In this document: positions 51,018-59,547 of the stretch, piece by piece
Numbering within the stretch: the stretch's first letter is position 1
Layout: each line of letters starts with the position of its first letter
DNA from: Pseudonocardia sp. MH-G8
Lineage (GTDB): Bacteria > Actinomycetota > Actinomycetes > Mycobacteriales > Pseudonocardiaceae
Reading direction: 5' to 3'
Length of the DNA stretch: 64,000 bases
NCBI RefSeq assembly: GCF_002262885.1
Contig: NZ_NKYF01000014.1
Location: 62,001-126,000, forward strand
Made by a program: the position numbers and the translations under genes
Notes under the pieces: model-generated
Told to the model about the DNA's origin: nothing
The model's input: only the letters and a program-made list of their open reading frames with translations
The model's database searches: none

Positions 51018-51662
51018 TCACGAACCCAGGTACCGCAGCACCGCCAGCACGCGGCGGCTGTAGCCGGCCGTCTCCGGGATGCCCAGCTTCCCGAGGATCG
51101 ACGCCACGTGCTTCTCCACCGCGCTGACCGACATCCGCAGCCGCTCGGCGGTACCGATGTTGGTCAGCCCCTCGGCCATGGCGTCGAGCACGTCGCGCTC
51201 GCGCGGGGTGAGCCGGGAGAGCGGGTCGGCGTGGGTGCCGGCGGCGAGCAGTTGGCGCACCACCTCGGGGTCGAACGCCGCGCCGCCCGCCCCGACCCGC
51301 TCCAGCGCGTCCAGGAACTCCCCGACCTGCGCGACCCGGTCCTTGAGCAGGTAGCCGACGCGGCCGCCGTCGCCGCCGATCAGCTGCGCGGTGTGCCGTC
51401 GCTCCACGTACTGCGACAGCACGAGCACGCCCACCTGCGGCCAGCGCCGCCGGATCTCCAGCGCGGCGACGACGCCCTCGTCGCTGTGGCCGGGCGGCAT
51501 CCGGACGTCGGCGACGACGACGTCGGGCTGCTCCCGCTCGACGGCCCCGAGCAGGGCGCGCGCGTCACCGACGGCGGCGAGCACCTCGTGGCCCTCGTCG
51601 ACGAGCAGCCGGACCAGCCCCTCGCGCAGCAGGGCCGAGTCCTCGGCGATGGTCACGCGCAC
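51018..51662 (-). CDS. LuxR/NarL-type response regulator
   Basis: The receiver domain has IAEDSALLREGL and phosphoacceptor Asp52 in VVVADVRMPPGH. The C-terminal LuxR helix-turn-helix is LTPRERDVLDAMAEGLTN and SAVEKHVASILGKL. GTG 51662 overlaps the kinase 3' end; GTG 51656 is the alternative. It forms a pair with the upstream kinase. Targets are unknown. Confidence 0.88.
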   Translation of the reverse strand: MRVTIAEDSALLREGLVRLLVDEGHEVLAAVGDARALLGAVEREQPDVVVADVRMPPGHSDEGVVAALEIRRRWPQVGVLVLSQYVERRHTAQLIGGDGGRVGYLLKDRVAQVGEFLDALERVGAGGAAFDPEVVRQLLAAGTHADPLSRLTPRERDVLDAMAEGLTNIGTAERLRMSVSAVEKHVASILGKLGIPETAGYSRRVLAVLRYLGS

Positions 51663-52777
51663 GGCAGCTCCGTCTCGACGGTGGTGGGCCCGCCCGGCGG
51701 GCTCTGGACGCGGAAGGTGCCGTCGGCGGCCTCGACCCGGCGGGCGAGCCCCGCCAGCCCGCCGCCGGACGGGTCGGCGCCGCCGCGCCCGTCGTCGCGG
51801 ACGGTCACCCGCAGCAGGCCGTCCGCTGTCCGCACGGACACGTCGACGTCGCTCGCGCCTGAGTGCTTTGCCGCGTTCGTCACCGCCTCGCTGACCACGA
51901 ACCACGCGACCGTGCGGACGTCGGCAGGCGGTTCGCCGGCCATCTCGCAGTGGATGCGGACCGGCAGTGGCGCGCGCTCGGCCACGGACTCCAGCGCGGT
52001 GGCCAGGCCGCCGGTGTCCAGGGCCGCGGGGTAGACCCGCCACGACACGTCCCGCAGCTCGACGAGCGCGCGTTGGGCCGCGTCGTGGGCCTGCGCGACG
52101 AGCTCGTCGGCGCGGTCGGGGTGGCGGCGCGCCCGGCCGAGCAGCATGCCCAGCGCCACCAGCCGCTGCTGGACGCCGTCGTGCAGGTCACGCTCGATGC
52201 GGCGGCGCTCGTCGTCGACGGCGGCGACCACCGCGTCCCGCGTGCGGGCGAGCTCCTCGACGCGCTGCGCGAGCCGTTCCTCCCGCGACGGCGCGAGCAG
52301 CCGGGCCAGCAGCAGGCGTTCCCACCGCGCGACCCCGCCCGCGCCGGCCAGGGCGAGGTAGAGCAGTACGGCGCCGGGGACGCTGTAGTAGGCGACGACC
52401 GTGCCGGTGATCACCTCTTCGGTGTCCTCGCCGAGCCAGCGCGTGCCGGTGGCCCACGACCAGAGGATCGTCACCGCGTACCACGCCCCGAGGCCGAGCA
52501 GGGCCAGAACCGCGCCACCGAGCAGCCCGGCGGGGATCCGGGACGCGAGGTAGCGCAGGGCCCGCCCCTGTGACGCGGCGGGGCTCCCGCCGGTGCCGCC
52601 CAGCAGCGCCGTGACGCGGCGGCGTTCGAGCGCCGCGAGCCGGCCACCGAGCCGTCCGGCGGCGGGACGCAGCGCCGGCACCAGCAGGGCGACGGCGAGG
52701 GGGAGCGCGAGCAGCAGGTGCGCCGCCGCGGAGACGGTGCCGAGGACGAGTCCGGCCCCGGTCCGCACGCTCGTCAC
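51653..52777 (-). CDS. NarL-partner sensor histidine kinase
   Basis: Several N-terminal hydrophobic segments (residues 9-35, 84-107 and 124-148) form the sensor part. The HisKA_3 box is [20 protein letters not shown] with phospho-His199. The ATPase domain has [16 protein letters not shown] and [17 protein letters not shown]. The gene starts nine bases after the DedA stop, so DedA, kinase and regulator form one operon, hinting at an envelope or lipid signal (inference). Confidence 0.88.
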   Translation of the reverse strand: MTSVRTGAGLVLGTVSAAAHLLLALPLAVALLVPALRPAAGRLGGRLAALERRRVTALLGGTGGSPAASQGRALRYLASRIPAGLLGGAVLALLGLGAWYAVTILWSWATGTRWLGEDTEEVITGTVVAYYSVPGAVLLYLALAGAGGVARWERLLLARLLAPSREERLAQRVEELARTRDAVVAAVDDERRRIERDLHDGVQQRLVALGMLLGRARRHPDRADELVAQAHDAAQRALVELRDVSWRVYPAALDTGGLATALESVAERAPLPVRIHCEMAGEPPADVRTVAWFVVSEAVTNAAKHSGASDVDVSVRTADGLLRVTVRDDGRGGADPSGGGLAGLARRVEAADGTFRVQSPPGGPTTVETELPCA

Positions 52778-52786
52778 GCTCGGAGG

Positions 52787-53569
52787 CTACTGGCGGGGAG
52801 GACCGGGCCGCGGCGGCCGAGCCGCGTCCGGCGGCACCGCCGACATCCGCTCGGTGACGTCGCCCACCCCCGTCGTGGGCGGCCGGCCCTGCGCGGGCAC
52901 CACCGGGATCCGCTCCGTCGGGGCGTCGTCGACAGGCTCGGGCCGGCGCTTGCGCGCGCGGATCCGGCGCGCCACGAACACGACGACGGCGACCACGACC
53001 GCCACGAGCACCAGCTTCGAGGCGATGCCCGCGTACTGCTCGACGACGTGCCAGTTGTCGCCGAGCACGTAGCCGGCGAGGACGAACGCGGAGTTCCAGA
53101 TGAGGCTGCCGGCCGCGGTGAGGGCGAGGAACAGCGCGAAGTTCATGCGTTCCACGCCCGCGGGCACCGAGATCATGCTCCGCACGAGCGGCACCATCCG
53201 GCCGAAGAACACCGCCTTCGCGCCGTGCCGGGCGAACCACTGCTCGGCCTTGTCGACGTCCTTCAGATCGACCAGCGGCATCCGGTCGACGATCGCGCGC
53301 AGCCGGTCCCGGCCGAGCGCGGCGCCCAGCCCGTACAGCGCGAGTGCGCCGACGACGGAGCCGATCGTCGTCCAGACGATGGCGGCGACCAGGCTCAGGT
53401 CGCCGCGCGCGGCGGCGAAGCCCGCCAACGGCAGGAAGACCTCGCTGGGCAATGGGGGGAACACGTTCTCGAGTGCGATCGCGAGGCCGACGCCTGGGGC
53501 GCCGAGCGCCTCCATGAGGTCGACGACCCAACCGACGATCCCGTCCAGCTGTGGGGCGGTGGCGGTCAT
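52787..53569 (-). CDS. DedA-family membrane protein
   Basis: The 260-residue protein has the DedA motifs [20 protein letters not shown] and [22 protein letters not shown], with four to five membrane helices. DedA proteins are linked to undecaprenyl-phosphate or phospholipid flipping. Being divergent from uppS, which makes the undecaprenyl chain, suggests a functional relation. The C-terminal 60 residues are a Pro/Arg-rich cytoplasmic tail. Confidence 0.9.
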   Translation of the reverse strand: MTATAPQLDGIVGWVVDLMEALGAPGVGLAIALENVFPPLPSEVFLPLAGFAAARGDLSLVAAIVWTTIGSVVGALALYGLGAALGRDRLRAIVDRMPLVDLKDVDKAEQWFARHGAKAVFFGRMVPLVRSMISVPAGVERMNFALFLALTAAGSLIWNSAFVLAGYVLGDNWHVVEQYAGIASKLVLVAVVVAVVVFVARRIRARKRRPEPVDDAPTERIPVVPAQGRPPTTGVGDVTERMSAVPPDAARPPRPGPPRQ

Positions 53570-53652
53570 GCCTCCACGCTAATGGCCTGGGCGGTATGCC
53601 CGGAGTGGGGTGATCGCCGCAGGCGCCCTGAGGTTTCCCCCACCCCGGCCCT

Positions 53653-53658
53653 TAGGGT
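53653..53658 (+). promoter_or_regulatory. -10 element of uppS (leaderless)
   Basis: TAGGGT ends seven bases before GTG 53666 and excludes the in-frame GTG at 53657, which overlaps the promoter. Confidence 0.5.
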
Positions 53659-53665
53659 GACCACC

Positions 53666-54451
53666 GTGACCCGGTTCCAGCCCCCGTCGCCGCACCCGTC
53701 CGGCGCGCGACCGCCGGCGATCCCGCGCGAACTGGTGCCGCAGCACGTCGCGCTGGTGATGGACGGCAACGGCCGCTGGGCCAACGCCCGCGGCCTGCCC
53801 CGCGTGGAGGGGCACCGCCGCGGCGAGGCCGCGTTCATGGACGTGGTGCGCGGATCGATCGACATCGGGGTCCGGTGGCTCTCGGTCTACGCCTTCTCCA
53901 CGGAGAACTGGAAGCGCAGCCCCGACGAGGTGCGCTTCCTCATGGGCTTCAACCGCGACGTGATCCGCCGCCGCGTCGACGAGATGGACGCCATGGGCGT
54001 GCGTGTGCGCTGGGCCGGGCGACGCCCGCGGCTGTGGCGCTCGGTGATCAAGGAGCTCGAGGTCGCCGAGGAGCGGACGAAGGACAACCCGGGACTGACC
54101 GTCACCCTGTGCGTCAACTACGGCGGGCGGGCCGAGATCGCCGACGCGGTCAAGCAGGTCGCCCGGCTCGTCGCCGAGGGCCGCATCAAGCCCGACAAGA
54201 TCGACGAGCGGACGATCGCCCGCTACCTCGACGAGCCGGACATGCCCGACGTCGACCTGTTCGTACGCTCGTCGGGCGAGCAGCGCACCTCGAACTTCCT
54301 GCTCTGGCAGTCGGCCTACGCCGAGATGGTGTTCCTCGACACGCTCTTCCCCGACTTCGACCGCCGCCACCTGTGGGAGGCCGTCGACATCTACGCTCGG
54401 CGCGACCGTCGCTTCGGGGCCGCACTCGATACCCCAGGAGCCGCATCATGA
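53666..54451 (+). CDS. uppS: Isoprenyl transferase (undecaprenyl/decaprenyl diphosphate synthase)
   Basis: This cis-prenyltransferase makes the long polyprenyl carrier for cell-wall synthesis. [16 protein letters not shown] holds the catalytic Asp; [25 protein letters not shown] and [19 protein letters not shown] are the other conserved regions. GTG 53666 is set by the leaderless -10. The stop overlaps the next gene (ATGA). The chain length (C50 or C55) cannot be read from sequence. Confidence 0.95.
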   Translation: MTRFQPPSPHPSGARPPAIPRELVPQHVALVMDGNGRWANARGLPRVEGHRRGEAAFMDVVRGSIDIGVRWLSVYAFSTENWKRSPDEVRFLMGFNRDVIRRRVDEMDAMGVRVRWAGRRPRLWRSVIKELEVAEERTKDNPGLTVTLCVNYGGRAEIADAVKQVARLVAEGRIKPDKIDERTIARYLDEPDMPDVDLFVRSSGEQRTSNFLLWQSAYAEMVFLDTLFPDFDRRHLWEAVDIYARRDRRFGAALDTPGAAS

Positions 54452-54849
54452 CCGAGATCATCCCGGAGATGCTCGCCGTCGCGAAGGCGGCGCTGGAGCG
54501 CTTCCACGACGTCACCGCCGACGAGGACGGTGCGCTGACCTTCGCCCACGGTGGCGTCGTGTGCGCGCTGCAGGGCATGGAACTGGAGGAGGGCCTCCCG
54601 GTCCTCAACCTGTCGTGCGTGGTGGCCTGGGACCTGCCCGCGGAGTCCGACGTGCCCATGCGGGTGGCGACGGGCGTGGGTGAGGGCCTGTTCGGCACGC
54701 CGCGGGTGATCCGCGGCGAGGCCGGCTGGGACGTCACCTGGCGCTACGCCTTCCCTGCCATGGGGCTCGACGAGAAGGCGATGGGCACCCTGCTGATGCT
54801 CGTGGTGAGCGGCGCCTCGACCCTGCGGGCCGCGTTGGTCGAGGACTGA
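54448..54849 (+). CDS. YbjN-superfamily protein
   Basis: The 133-residue product has the YbjN fold pattern ([36 protein letters not shown] and [20 protein letters not shown]), related to type III chaperone-like proteins. It is translationally coupled to uppS. Function unknown. Confidence 0.7.
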   Translation: MTEIIPEMLAVAKAALERFHDVTADEDGALTFAHGGVVCALQGMELEEGLPVLNLSCVVAWDLPAESDVPMRVATGVGEGLFGTPRVIRGEAGWDVTWRYAFPAMGLDEKAMGTLLMLVVSGASTLRAALVED

Positions 54850-54856
54850 GGACGCC

Positions 54857-55205
54857 TCACACGACCTTGGTGGCCCCCGCGTCGACGGCCCAGTTTTCTG
54901 ACCGATCGCGCTCGGCATGGTCGGGGAGGCCAGCAGCAGCACGGCCCGGGCGATCTCGTCGGGGTCGATCAGGGTCATGGTGAGCATCCCGTTCTGCTCG
55001 GGCATGGCCGCCACGAAGGTGTCGTGGTCGATGCCCAGGTTCGCCGCCAGCTTCGCGCCGAACCCGTCCTCGCCCACCATCATGGGGGCGGCCTTGGCGC
55101 TCGAGTAGGGCAGCGGTGCCGTCCACGGGCGGCGGGCGCTCTCGGAGCTGATGTTCACCACGGCGCCCCTCGCTTCGACGAGCGCGGGGAGTCGGCGGAT
55201 CCGGC
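54857..55205 (-). pseudogene. Decayed short-chain dehydrogenase/reductase gene
   Basis: Fragments match an SDR: ARGAVVNISSESARRPWTAP and LPYSSAKAA (Ser and YxxxK site), then DGFGAKLAANLGIDHDTF and DPDEIARAVLLLASP, and in another frame NWAVDAGATKVV. The section of about 40 residues that should join SAKAA to DGFG is deleted, a frameshift lies at the TTTT run 54894-54897, and the N-terminal Rossmann part is missing. The gene is clearly broken. Confidence 0.7.
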
Positions 55206-55218
55206 CTGGTGTCGTCGG

Positions 55219-55419
55219 GTGTACCTGGCGCTGCTCCACGAGGTCCACGACCTGCCGGCGGACTCCCCGACCCTGAACTGCTCGGGTGTCGCGGGTGAGG
55301 TCGGAGCGCGGGTCGACCTGCTCGTCCGGGCCGTGCTCGGCGCGGTGGGTGGCGGCCACGACGCGATCGGGGCGCTCACCCGTCAACCGGCTGCCGAGGG
55401 CGGCTCCGTCCGGCACTGA
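55219..55419 (+). other. Coding-like fragment beside the SDR remnant
   Basis: A plus-strand frame from GTG 55219 to TGA 55417-55419 has strong third-position G/C (YLALLHEVHDLPADSPTLNC, later LLVRAVLGAVGGGHDAI) but no ribosome-binding site and no recognisable start domain. It abuts the SDR remnant and is probably the 3' end of another lost gene. The family is not recognised. Confidence 0.3.
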
Positions 55420-55457
55420 CCGGAAGCCCACGTACGCATCGGCCCGATGGGCCTCAA

Positions 55458-55519
55458 GATCTGCGGAATCGGTTGCTCATCGCTGTCCGCGCGACGGTGG
55501 ACAACCGACACTGCGGATC
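55458..55519. repeat. 62-bp palindromic repeat, copy 3
   Basis: GATC at 55458-55461 pairs with GATC at 55516-55519 and TCGGTTG with CAACCGA, symmetric about 55488/55489. The register is identical to copies 1 and 2 but the centre has decayed. It begins nine bases beyond the DUF1918 stop. Confidence 0.65.
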
Positions 55520-55527
55520 ACGGCTTG

Positions 55528-55713
55528 TCATCCACCCGGCGCGACGTGCGCGCCGGGGCCGGGTTGGAAGATCGATTCGTGCCCGTCCTGCCACCGCACG
55601 CGATAGCACGTGCGGTCGCCGGAGCCGATCACCTCGAGGACCTCGCCCTCGCGCCGCGCCTGGTCGACGACGGTGCCCTCCACCACGATGCGGTCTCCCG
55701 TTCGTGCCTCCAT
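55528..55713 (-). CDS. DUF1918 protein
   Basis: The 61-residue protein follows the DUF1918 pattern: MEARTGDRIVVEGTVVDQ, REGEVLEVIGSGD and YRVRWQDGHESIFQPGPGA. The fold is SH3-like by family knowledge; function is unknown. It is a single-gene unit ended by a palindromic repeat. Confidence 0.8.
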   Translation of the reverse strand: MEARTGDRIVVEGTVVDQARREGEVLEVIGSGDRTCYRVRWQDGHESIFQPGPGAHVAPGG

Positions 55714-55948
55714 CGGTAGGTCATCCCCTTCCTCCGATTCGGCTGCCTCCGATGCTCCCGCAGCCGGCCGGTCGGGTCCAGGTTGTTTCCGCCCCTTCCT
55801 CCCATCGGCTACCGCGGACCTGGACGCGCAGCTCGACCCGCCCGGAGCGCGGTCCGCGCGGGAATGCGGGACACCAGCGCAGTTCGATCATGCGTGGACG
55901 ACCCTGGTGTTCCGCTCAACCGTGGAGGCAGCTCGCGGGCACCTGGCC

Positions 55949-55967
55949 GACGAGAGTGCCGTTCGTC
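55949..55967. repeat. Half copy of the GTGCCGTTCG palindrome family
   Basis: GACGAGAGTGCCGTTCGTC matches 16 of 19 bases of the right arm at 47758-47776. No matching left arm is present. The rest of the gap 55714-55998 shows nothing recognisable. Confidence 0.4.
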
Positions 55968-55998
55968 ATGCGAATCCCGGTTCCCCGATCGGGAGGAG

Positions 55999-56427
55999 TC
56001 AGCGGGCTGTGCCGCACTCCTTGCAGAGACCGAACACCTCGGCCGTGTGGCTCAGCTCCACGAACCCGTGCGCCTCGGCCACGCGCTGGGCCCAGGTCTC
56101 CACGGCGGGCCCCTCGATCTCCACGGTGTGACCGCAGCGGCGGCAGACGAGGTGGTGGTGGTGCTCGGCGGTGGCGCAGCGGCGGTAGACGGCCTCACCC
56201 GAGCCGGTGCGCAACACGTCGACCTCGCCGCCGTCGGAGAGCGTCTGCAAGGTGCGGTAGACCGTGGTGAGCCCGATCCCCTCGCCGGTGCGGCGCAGCT
56301 CCTCGTGGATCTCCTGGGCCGAGCGGAAGTCCTCCAGCCGGTCCAGCAGGGCCGACACCGCGGCCCGCTGCCGCGTGGCGCGCAGCGCGCGGGTGGTGGG
56401 CGCCTGCCCGTCCGTGCTCGTGTTCAT
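55999..56427 (-). CDS. zur: Fur-family zinc uptake regulator Zur (FurB)
   Basis: The 142-residue Fur protein has TRQRAAVSALLDRLEDFRSAQEI (winged helix), HHHHLVCRRCGHTVEIEG and FGLCKECGTAR; the two CxxC pairs form the structural zinc site. Pairing with an SmtB-type regulator is the known smtB-furB arrangement of mycobacteria, so zinc rather than iron is sensed. The ATG overlaps the smtB stop. Confidence 0.93.
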   Translation of the reverse strand: MNTSTDGQAPTTRALRATRQRAAVSALLDRLEDFRSAQEIHEELRRTGEGIGLTTVYRTLQTLSDGGEVDVLRTGSGEAVYRRCATAEHHHHLVCRRCGHTVEIEGPAVETWAQRVAEAHGFVELSHTAEVFGLCKECGTAR

Positions 56428-56828
56428 CGGCCCTCCTCCACGTGTGCGACCGCGTCGACCACGATGTGCGCGAGGTGGTCGTCCACCAGGGAGTACACCA
56501 CCTCGCGCCCGCGGCGCTCGCCCCGCACCACGCCCGCCGACTTCAGCACCCTCAGGTGCTGGCTGATCAGCGGCTGGGCGACCCCCAGCGCGTCGACGAG
56601 GTCGTGCACGCAACGGTCGGACTCCAACAGCTGCAGCACCACCGCGATCCGCACCGGGGCGGCCAGCGCCCGCAGCAGGTCCCCCGCGGCGGCCAGGGTG
56701 CGCGGGGTGCGCACCGGCGCAGGGGTGGAAGCGGGGTGTCCGTCGACGTGCTCGAGGTGATCGTCGGCGGCCAGCTCGCCACCAGCGGCGGCCGGACCGG
56801 CGGGCCCGGTACCTGCGACGATCGACAT
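56424..56828 (-). CDS. smtB: ArsR/SmtB-family zinc sensor
   Basis: The ArsR winged helix is ALAAPVRIAVVLQLLESDRCVHDLVDALGVAQPLISQHLRVLKSAG in outline, and DDHLAHIVVDAVAHVEE carries the alpha-5 metal ligands (Asp, His, His, Glu). It represses zur until Zn2+ binds, as in mycobacteria. ATG 56828 with GGGGA upstream is preferred; ATG 56840 is possible. A TACGAT -10-like sequence lies near 56897. Confidence 0.9.
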   Translation of the reverse strand: MSIVAGTGPAGPAAAGGELAADDHLEHVDGHPASTPAPVRTPRTLAAAGDLLRALAAPVRIAVVLQLLESDRCVHDLVDALGVAQPLISQHLRVLKSAGVVRGERRGREVVYSLVDDHLAHIVVDAVAHVEEGR

Positions 56829-56925
56829 CGGCGTCCCCATCCCCGGGAGCGGCGGCCGCGCTCCCCGGTGCTCCGTCCGTCCGGGCCGCAGCTCCATCGT
56901 AGGCGTGTCCTGGAAGGCTGGGGGT

Positions 56926-57240
56926 GTGCTTCTCGTCTGCCGGTTCGCCACGACCCCCGATCTCCTCGCCCGCGCCCGCACGGCGCTGGAGCTGCTCACC
57001 ACGGCGGACGGGTGCCTCGGGGGCGAGCTGGGGCGCTCGGTGGACGAGCCGGACCGCTGGGTGCTCACCGTCCGGTTCGCCTCGGTGGACGCCTACCGCC
57101 GGGCGCTCTCGCCGTTCCCGGTGCGCGAGCACGTGGTGCCGCTGCTGTCCGAAGCCCTGGCCGACGAACCGGCGACGTTCGAGACGCTGCTGCGGGCGAA
57201 GGCCGGCAGCGTCGAGCAGCACGAGAGCCTTCGCGCCTGA
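56926..57240 (+). CDS. Antibiotic biosynthesis monooxygenase-like (ABM fold) protein
   Basis: The 104-residue product has the dimeric alpha/beta barrel pattern: LLVCRFATTPDLLARARTALELL, GCLGGELGRSVDEPDRWVLTVRFASVDAYRRAL. GTG 56926 follows GGAAGG and GGGGG. It is divergent from smtB, so zinc control is possible. The reaction is unknown. Confidence 0.65.
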   Translation: MLLVCRFATTPDLLARARTALELLTTADGCLGGELGRSVDEPDRWVLTVRFASVDAYRRALSPFPVREHVVPLLSEALADEPATFETLLRAKAGSVEQHESLRA

Positions 57241-57255
57241 GCGCCCCTCCGCGGT

Positions 57256-58437
57256 TCATGGGCGTAGTTCCGTCTGGAGGGGGGCCGGGAAGCGGGGTGT
57301 GAAGCGGACCTCGCCCAGCAGCGCCTCCAGGGCGTGGGCCGACTTCTCGATCTCGGCCTGCCGCTCGGCGCCCACGTCCTCCAGCACCCGCACGGCCAGC
57401 GTGCCGTCGGCGCGTTGGACCCAGCCGCCGACGATGCGGCCGTCGACCCAGACGGTCGGGCCGCCGTTGCCGTTGCGGTCGAACAGGAGCGGTACGTGGG
57501 TCGGCTCGAGGTGGAAGGCACGCTGCTTCCAGCCCATCGTGGACGGGTCGAGCCCGGGCAGCAGCGCCACGAACGGCTCCGCGGGGCCCACCGCGTCGAC
57601 GTCGTCGGGCAGCACGTAACCCGGGCCCTCGTCGAGGGCGACCTCGACCGCGCCGACGTCGGCCAGCGCGCGCTTCGTGGTCGCGACCGTCCAGCCGGCC
57701 CACCAGGCCAGGTCGGCGCGGGTGCCGGGGCCGAACGCGCGCAGCCACGACCGCGCGAGGGTGGCGGCGGCGGCCTGCGCGTCGAGCGGTGCGGCGAACT
57801 CGGGCGCCCATGCGCTCGCCGCCGCCCAGCGGTACTGCCCGTTGATCCACGTGCCGGTGGGCCGGGCGCGCAGCACGCGCCCCTCGAAGCCCAGCACCAG
57901 CAGCACGCGGGTGTGCGCGGCCTGGGTGGCGACCTGCCGGCCGGAGCCGATCGTGAGCGGCACCGCGAGGTGGGGCACCCGCGTGCCCAGCTCCCGGGCG
58001 CTCAGCGGGCCGTCGGCGGTGAGCACGGCGAGGATCTCGTCGGAAGCGGCGGCGACCCAGCGGTCGGGGTCCGGGCCCAGCCCGGCACCGGTGACGGCGT
58101 CGCGCAGCAGAGTGCGCTGCCGCGCCAGCAGCGTGACGGTGGACGCGTGGTGTGCCGCCCGGGCGAGCCCGGCGCCGAGGACCCACAGCGTGCGGCGCAT
58201 CGCGTGGTGGCGCAGGAGAGTGCGCTCGGAGTAGAGCGCCTCGTCCACGGCGGGCAGCCGCGGGTGGCGCATGCGCGCGGCGGCGGACAGGTGCACCGTG
58301 ACGGGGTCGGTGGAATGCAGGCCGGCCAGGTCGTCGGCGATCGCGACGACGTCGTCGGTGCGCCCGGCGGGGGTGAGCCGGTGGCGGACGGCGAGGCGGG
58401 CTCGGCGTTCGGCGGCGTCGATCTGGCGGGGAGGCAC
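57256..58437 (-). CDS. Winged-helix DNA-binding protein of the HTH_42 (AlkZ/YcaQ-related) family
   Basis: The 393-residue protein has the HTH_42 layout: ADDLAGLHSTDPVTVHLSAA near the start, RRTLWVLGAG, and a late GNGGPTVWVDGRIVGGW. Relatives AlkZ and YcaQ are DNA glycosylases with QxQ or QxD in the first motif. Here HxT (LHSTDP) stands there, so glycosylase activity is uncertain. The GTG start is chosen by length. Confidence 0.75.
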   Translation of the reverse strand: MPPRQIDAAERRARLAVRHRLTPAGRTDDVVAIADDLAGLHSTDPVTVHLSAAARMRHPRLPAVDEALYSERTLLRHHAMRRTLWVLGAGLARAAHHASTVTLLARQRTLLRDAVTGAGLGPDPDRWVAAASDEILAVLTADGPLSARELGTRVPHLAVPLTIGSGRQVATQAAHTRVLLVLGFEGRVLRARPTGTWINGQYRWAAASAWAPEFAAPLDAQAAAATLARSWLRAFGPGTRADLAWWAGWTVATTKRALADVGAVEVALDEGPGYVLPDDVDAVGPAEPFVALLPGLDPSTMGWKQRAFHLEPTHVPLLFDRNGNGGPTVWVDGRIVGGWVQRADGTLAVRVLEDVGAERQAEIEKSAHALEALLGEVRFTPRFPAPLQTELRP

Positions 58438-58461
58438 GCGGCGAGACTGCCAGAGCACGGT

Positions 58462-58501
58462 GGCACACCGACTTCTGCGCGACGGCAGGAGTCGGTGTGC
58501 C
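58462..58501. repeat. 40-bp hairpin between SRPBCC and HTH_42 genes
   Basis: GGCACACCGACTTCTGC (58462-58478) and GCAGGAGTCGGTGTGCC (58485-58501) pair over 17 bases with one mismatch and a 6-base loop. It starts four bases after the SRPBCC stop and probably ends that transcript. Confidence 0.65.
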
Positions 58502-58505
58502 GGGT

Positions 58506-59129
58506 TCAGGCGGTGTAGGCCGCGATCGTGCGGTCGGCGGCGCCGCGGGCCGTCTCCGGCGGCGTGCCGCCGGCCACGTCGGCCTCGTACCAGCGCTCGC
58601 CCGCGACGGCCAGGAACCGCTTGCCCTCGTCCGAGGACCACCAGGCCTCGTGCTGCTGGTCGTTGGTGGCCGCGGCGGTGCGCAGGTGCAGGGCCAGTGC
58701 GGCCAGGGCGATGTCGTACCCCAGCCCGACCGCGCCCGGTCCGTACTGCTCCCAGTGCTCCTCGGGGTACGCGGTGTGCGCCAGCTCGAAGCGCGAGCCG
58801 CCGTCCGGCTCGGGGGAGAGCTGGACCTCCACCCAGCTGGTCCCGCCGCCGAACTCCCAGGTCAGCGAGAAGCTCTTGGGCGGATCGCAGCGCTGCACCG
58901 TGCCTTCGGCGTTGCCCTCGATCCGGTAGCGCCCGCCCAGGCGCAGGTCTCCGGACACGGGGGCGAACCAGCGGGCCAGGCGATCAGGGGTGGTGCAGGC
59001 CTCCCAGAGGTCGTCGACGTCGGTGTCGTAGGCCTGGCTGATCGTGACGACCTTGGCCTCCTTGCCGTCGCGCTCGGCCGTACCGACCTGGCGGCGTACG
59101 GCGCTGATCTGCGGGTCGATCTCGAACAT
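58506..59129 (-). CDS. SRPBCC (AHSA1-like) protein
   Basis: The 207-residue protein has the START-like helix-grip pattern of AHSA1 (YDTDVDDLWEACTTPDRLARWFAP, RYRIEGNAEGTV and FSLTWEFGGG). It starts one base after the ArsR stop. ArsR-SRPBCC pairs are common in actinobacteria; a small-molecule-binding role is likely but unproven. Confidence 0.82.
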   Translation of the reverse strand: MFEIDPQISAVRRQVGTAERDGKEAKVVTISQAYDTDVDDLWEACTTPDRLARWFAPVSGDLRLGGRYRIEGNAEGTVQRCDPPKSFSLTWEFGGGTSWVEVQLSPEPDGGSRFELAHTAYPEEHWEQYGPGAVGLGYDIALAALALHLRTAAATNDQQHEAWWSSDEGKRFLAVAGERWYEADVAGGTPPETARGAADRTIAAYTA

Positions 59130-59130
59130 G

Positions 59131-59475
59131 TCACTCCTCGGGTTGGTCGCGGCGCCCCCGCTTGCCGCGCGCGATCTCGGTGGCCAGGGCGGCCAGCCGG
59201 GGCGTCCAGTAACGGCGGAAGGGGGTCAGCCACGCGTCGACGTCCTGCAGTGGTTCGTGCCGCACCTCGTAGAGCCGGCGCGTGCCCTCGGCGCGCACGG
59301 TGGCGAAGCCGTTCTCGCGCAGGACCTTCAGGTGCTGCGACACCGCGGGCTGGGAGATGCCGAACTCGGCGCGGACGACCGCGGTGACCGCCCCGGAGGT
59401 CTGCTCGCCCTCGGCCAGCAGCTCCAGGATCCGGCGGCGGACCGGGTCGCCGAGGACGTCGAACGCGTGCACCAT
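59131..59475 (-). CDS. ArsR-family regulator of the SRPBCC gene
   Basis: The 114-residue winged helix reads FDVLGDPVRRRILELLAEGEQ and ISQPAVSQHLKVLRENGFATV. No metal-binding cysteines are present, so it is not a metal sensor. ATG 59475 is chosen; an AT-rich palindrome lies 18 bases upstream. It probably represses its own operon. Confidence 0.87.
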   Translation of the reverse strand: MVHAFDVLGDPVRRRILELLAEGEQTSGAVTAVVRAEFGISQPAVSQHLKVLRENGFATVRAEGTRRLYEVRHEPLQDVDAWLTPFRRYWTPRLAALATEIARGKRGRRDQPEE

Positions 59476-59493
59476 CGCAATGTACAGCGTCTG

Positions 59494-59503
59494 CTTATAT
59501 AAG
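59494..59503. promoter_or_regulatory. ArsR operator candidate
   Basis: CTTATATAAG is a perfect 10-bp palindrome of pure A/T core in very GC-rich DNA, 18 bases upstream of the ArsR start and next to TACATT, a possible -10. Confidence 0.5.
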
Positions 59504-59547
59504 TCGAGCCTGTCTAAGGCTGCGCGCACCCGTGGGTGCTCCCGCCG

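Noticed and set aside
52718-53665. A 316-codon in-frame extension upstream of uppS
   Set aside because: It is antisense to DedA and lies upstream of the leaderless uppS promoter; uppS homology begins only after GTG 53666.
55714-55998. A plus-strand reading frame between DUF1918 and zur
   Set aside because: Codon bias is weak and no start signal or family is seen; only a half palindromic repeat was supported here.
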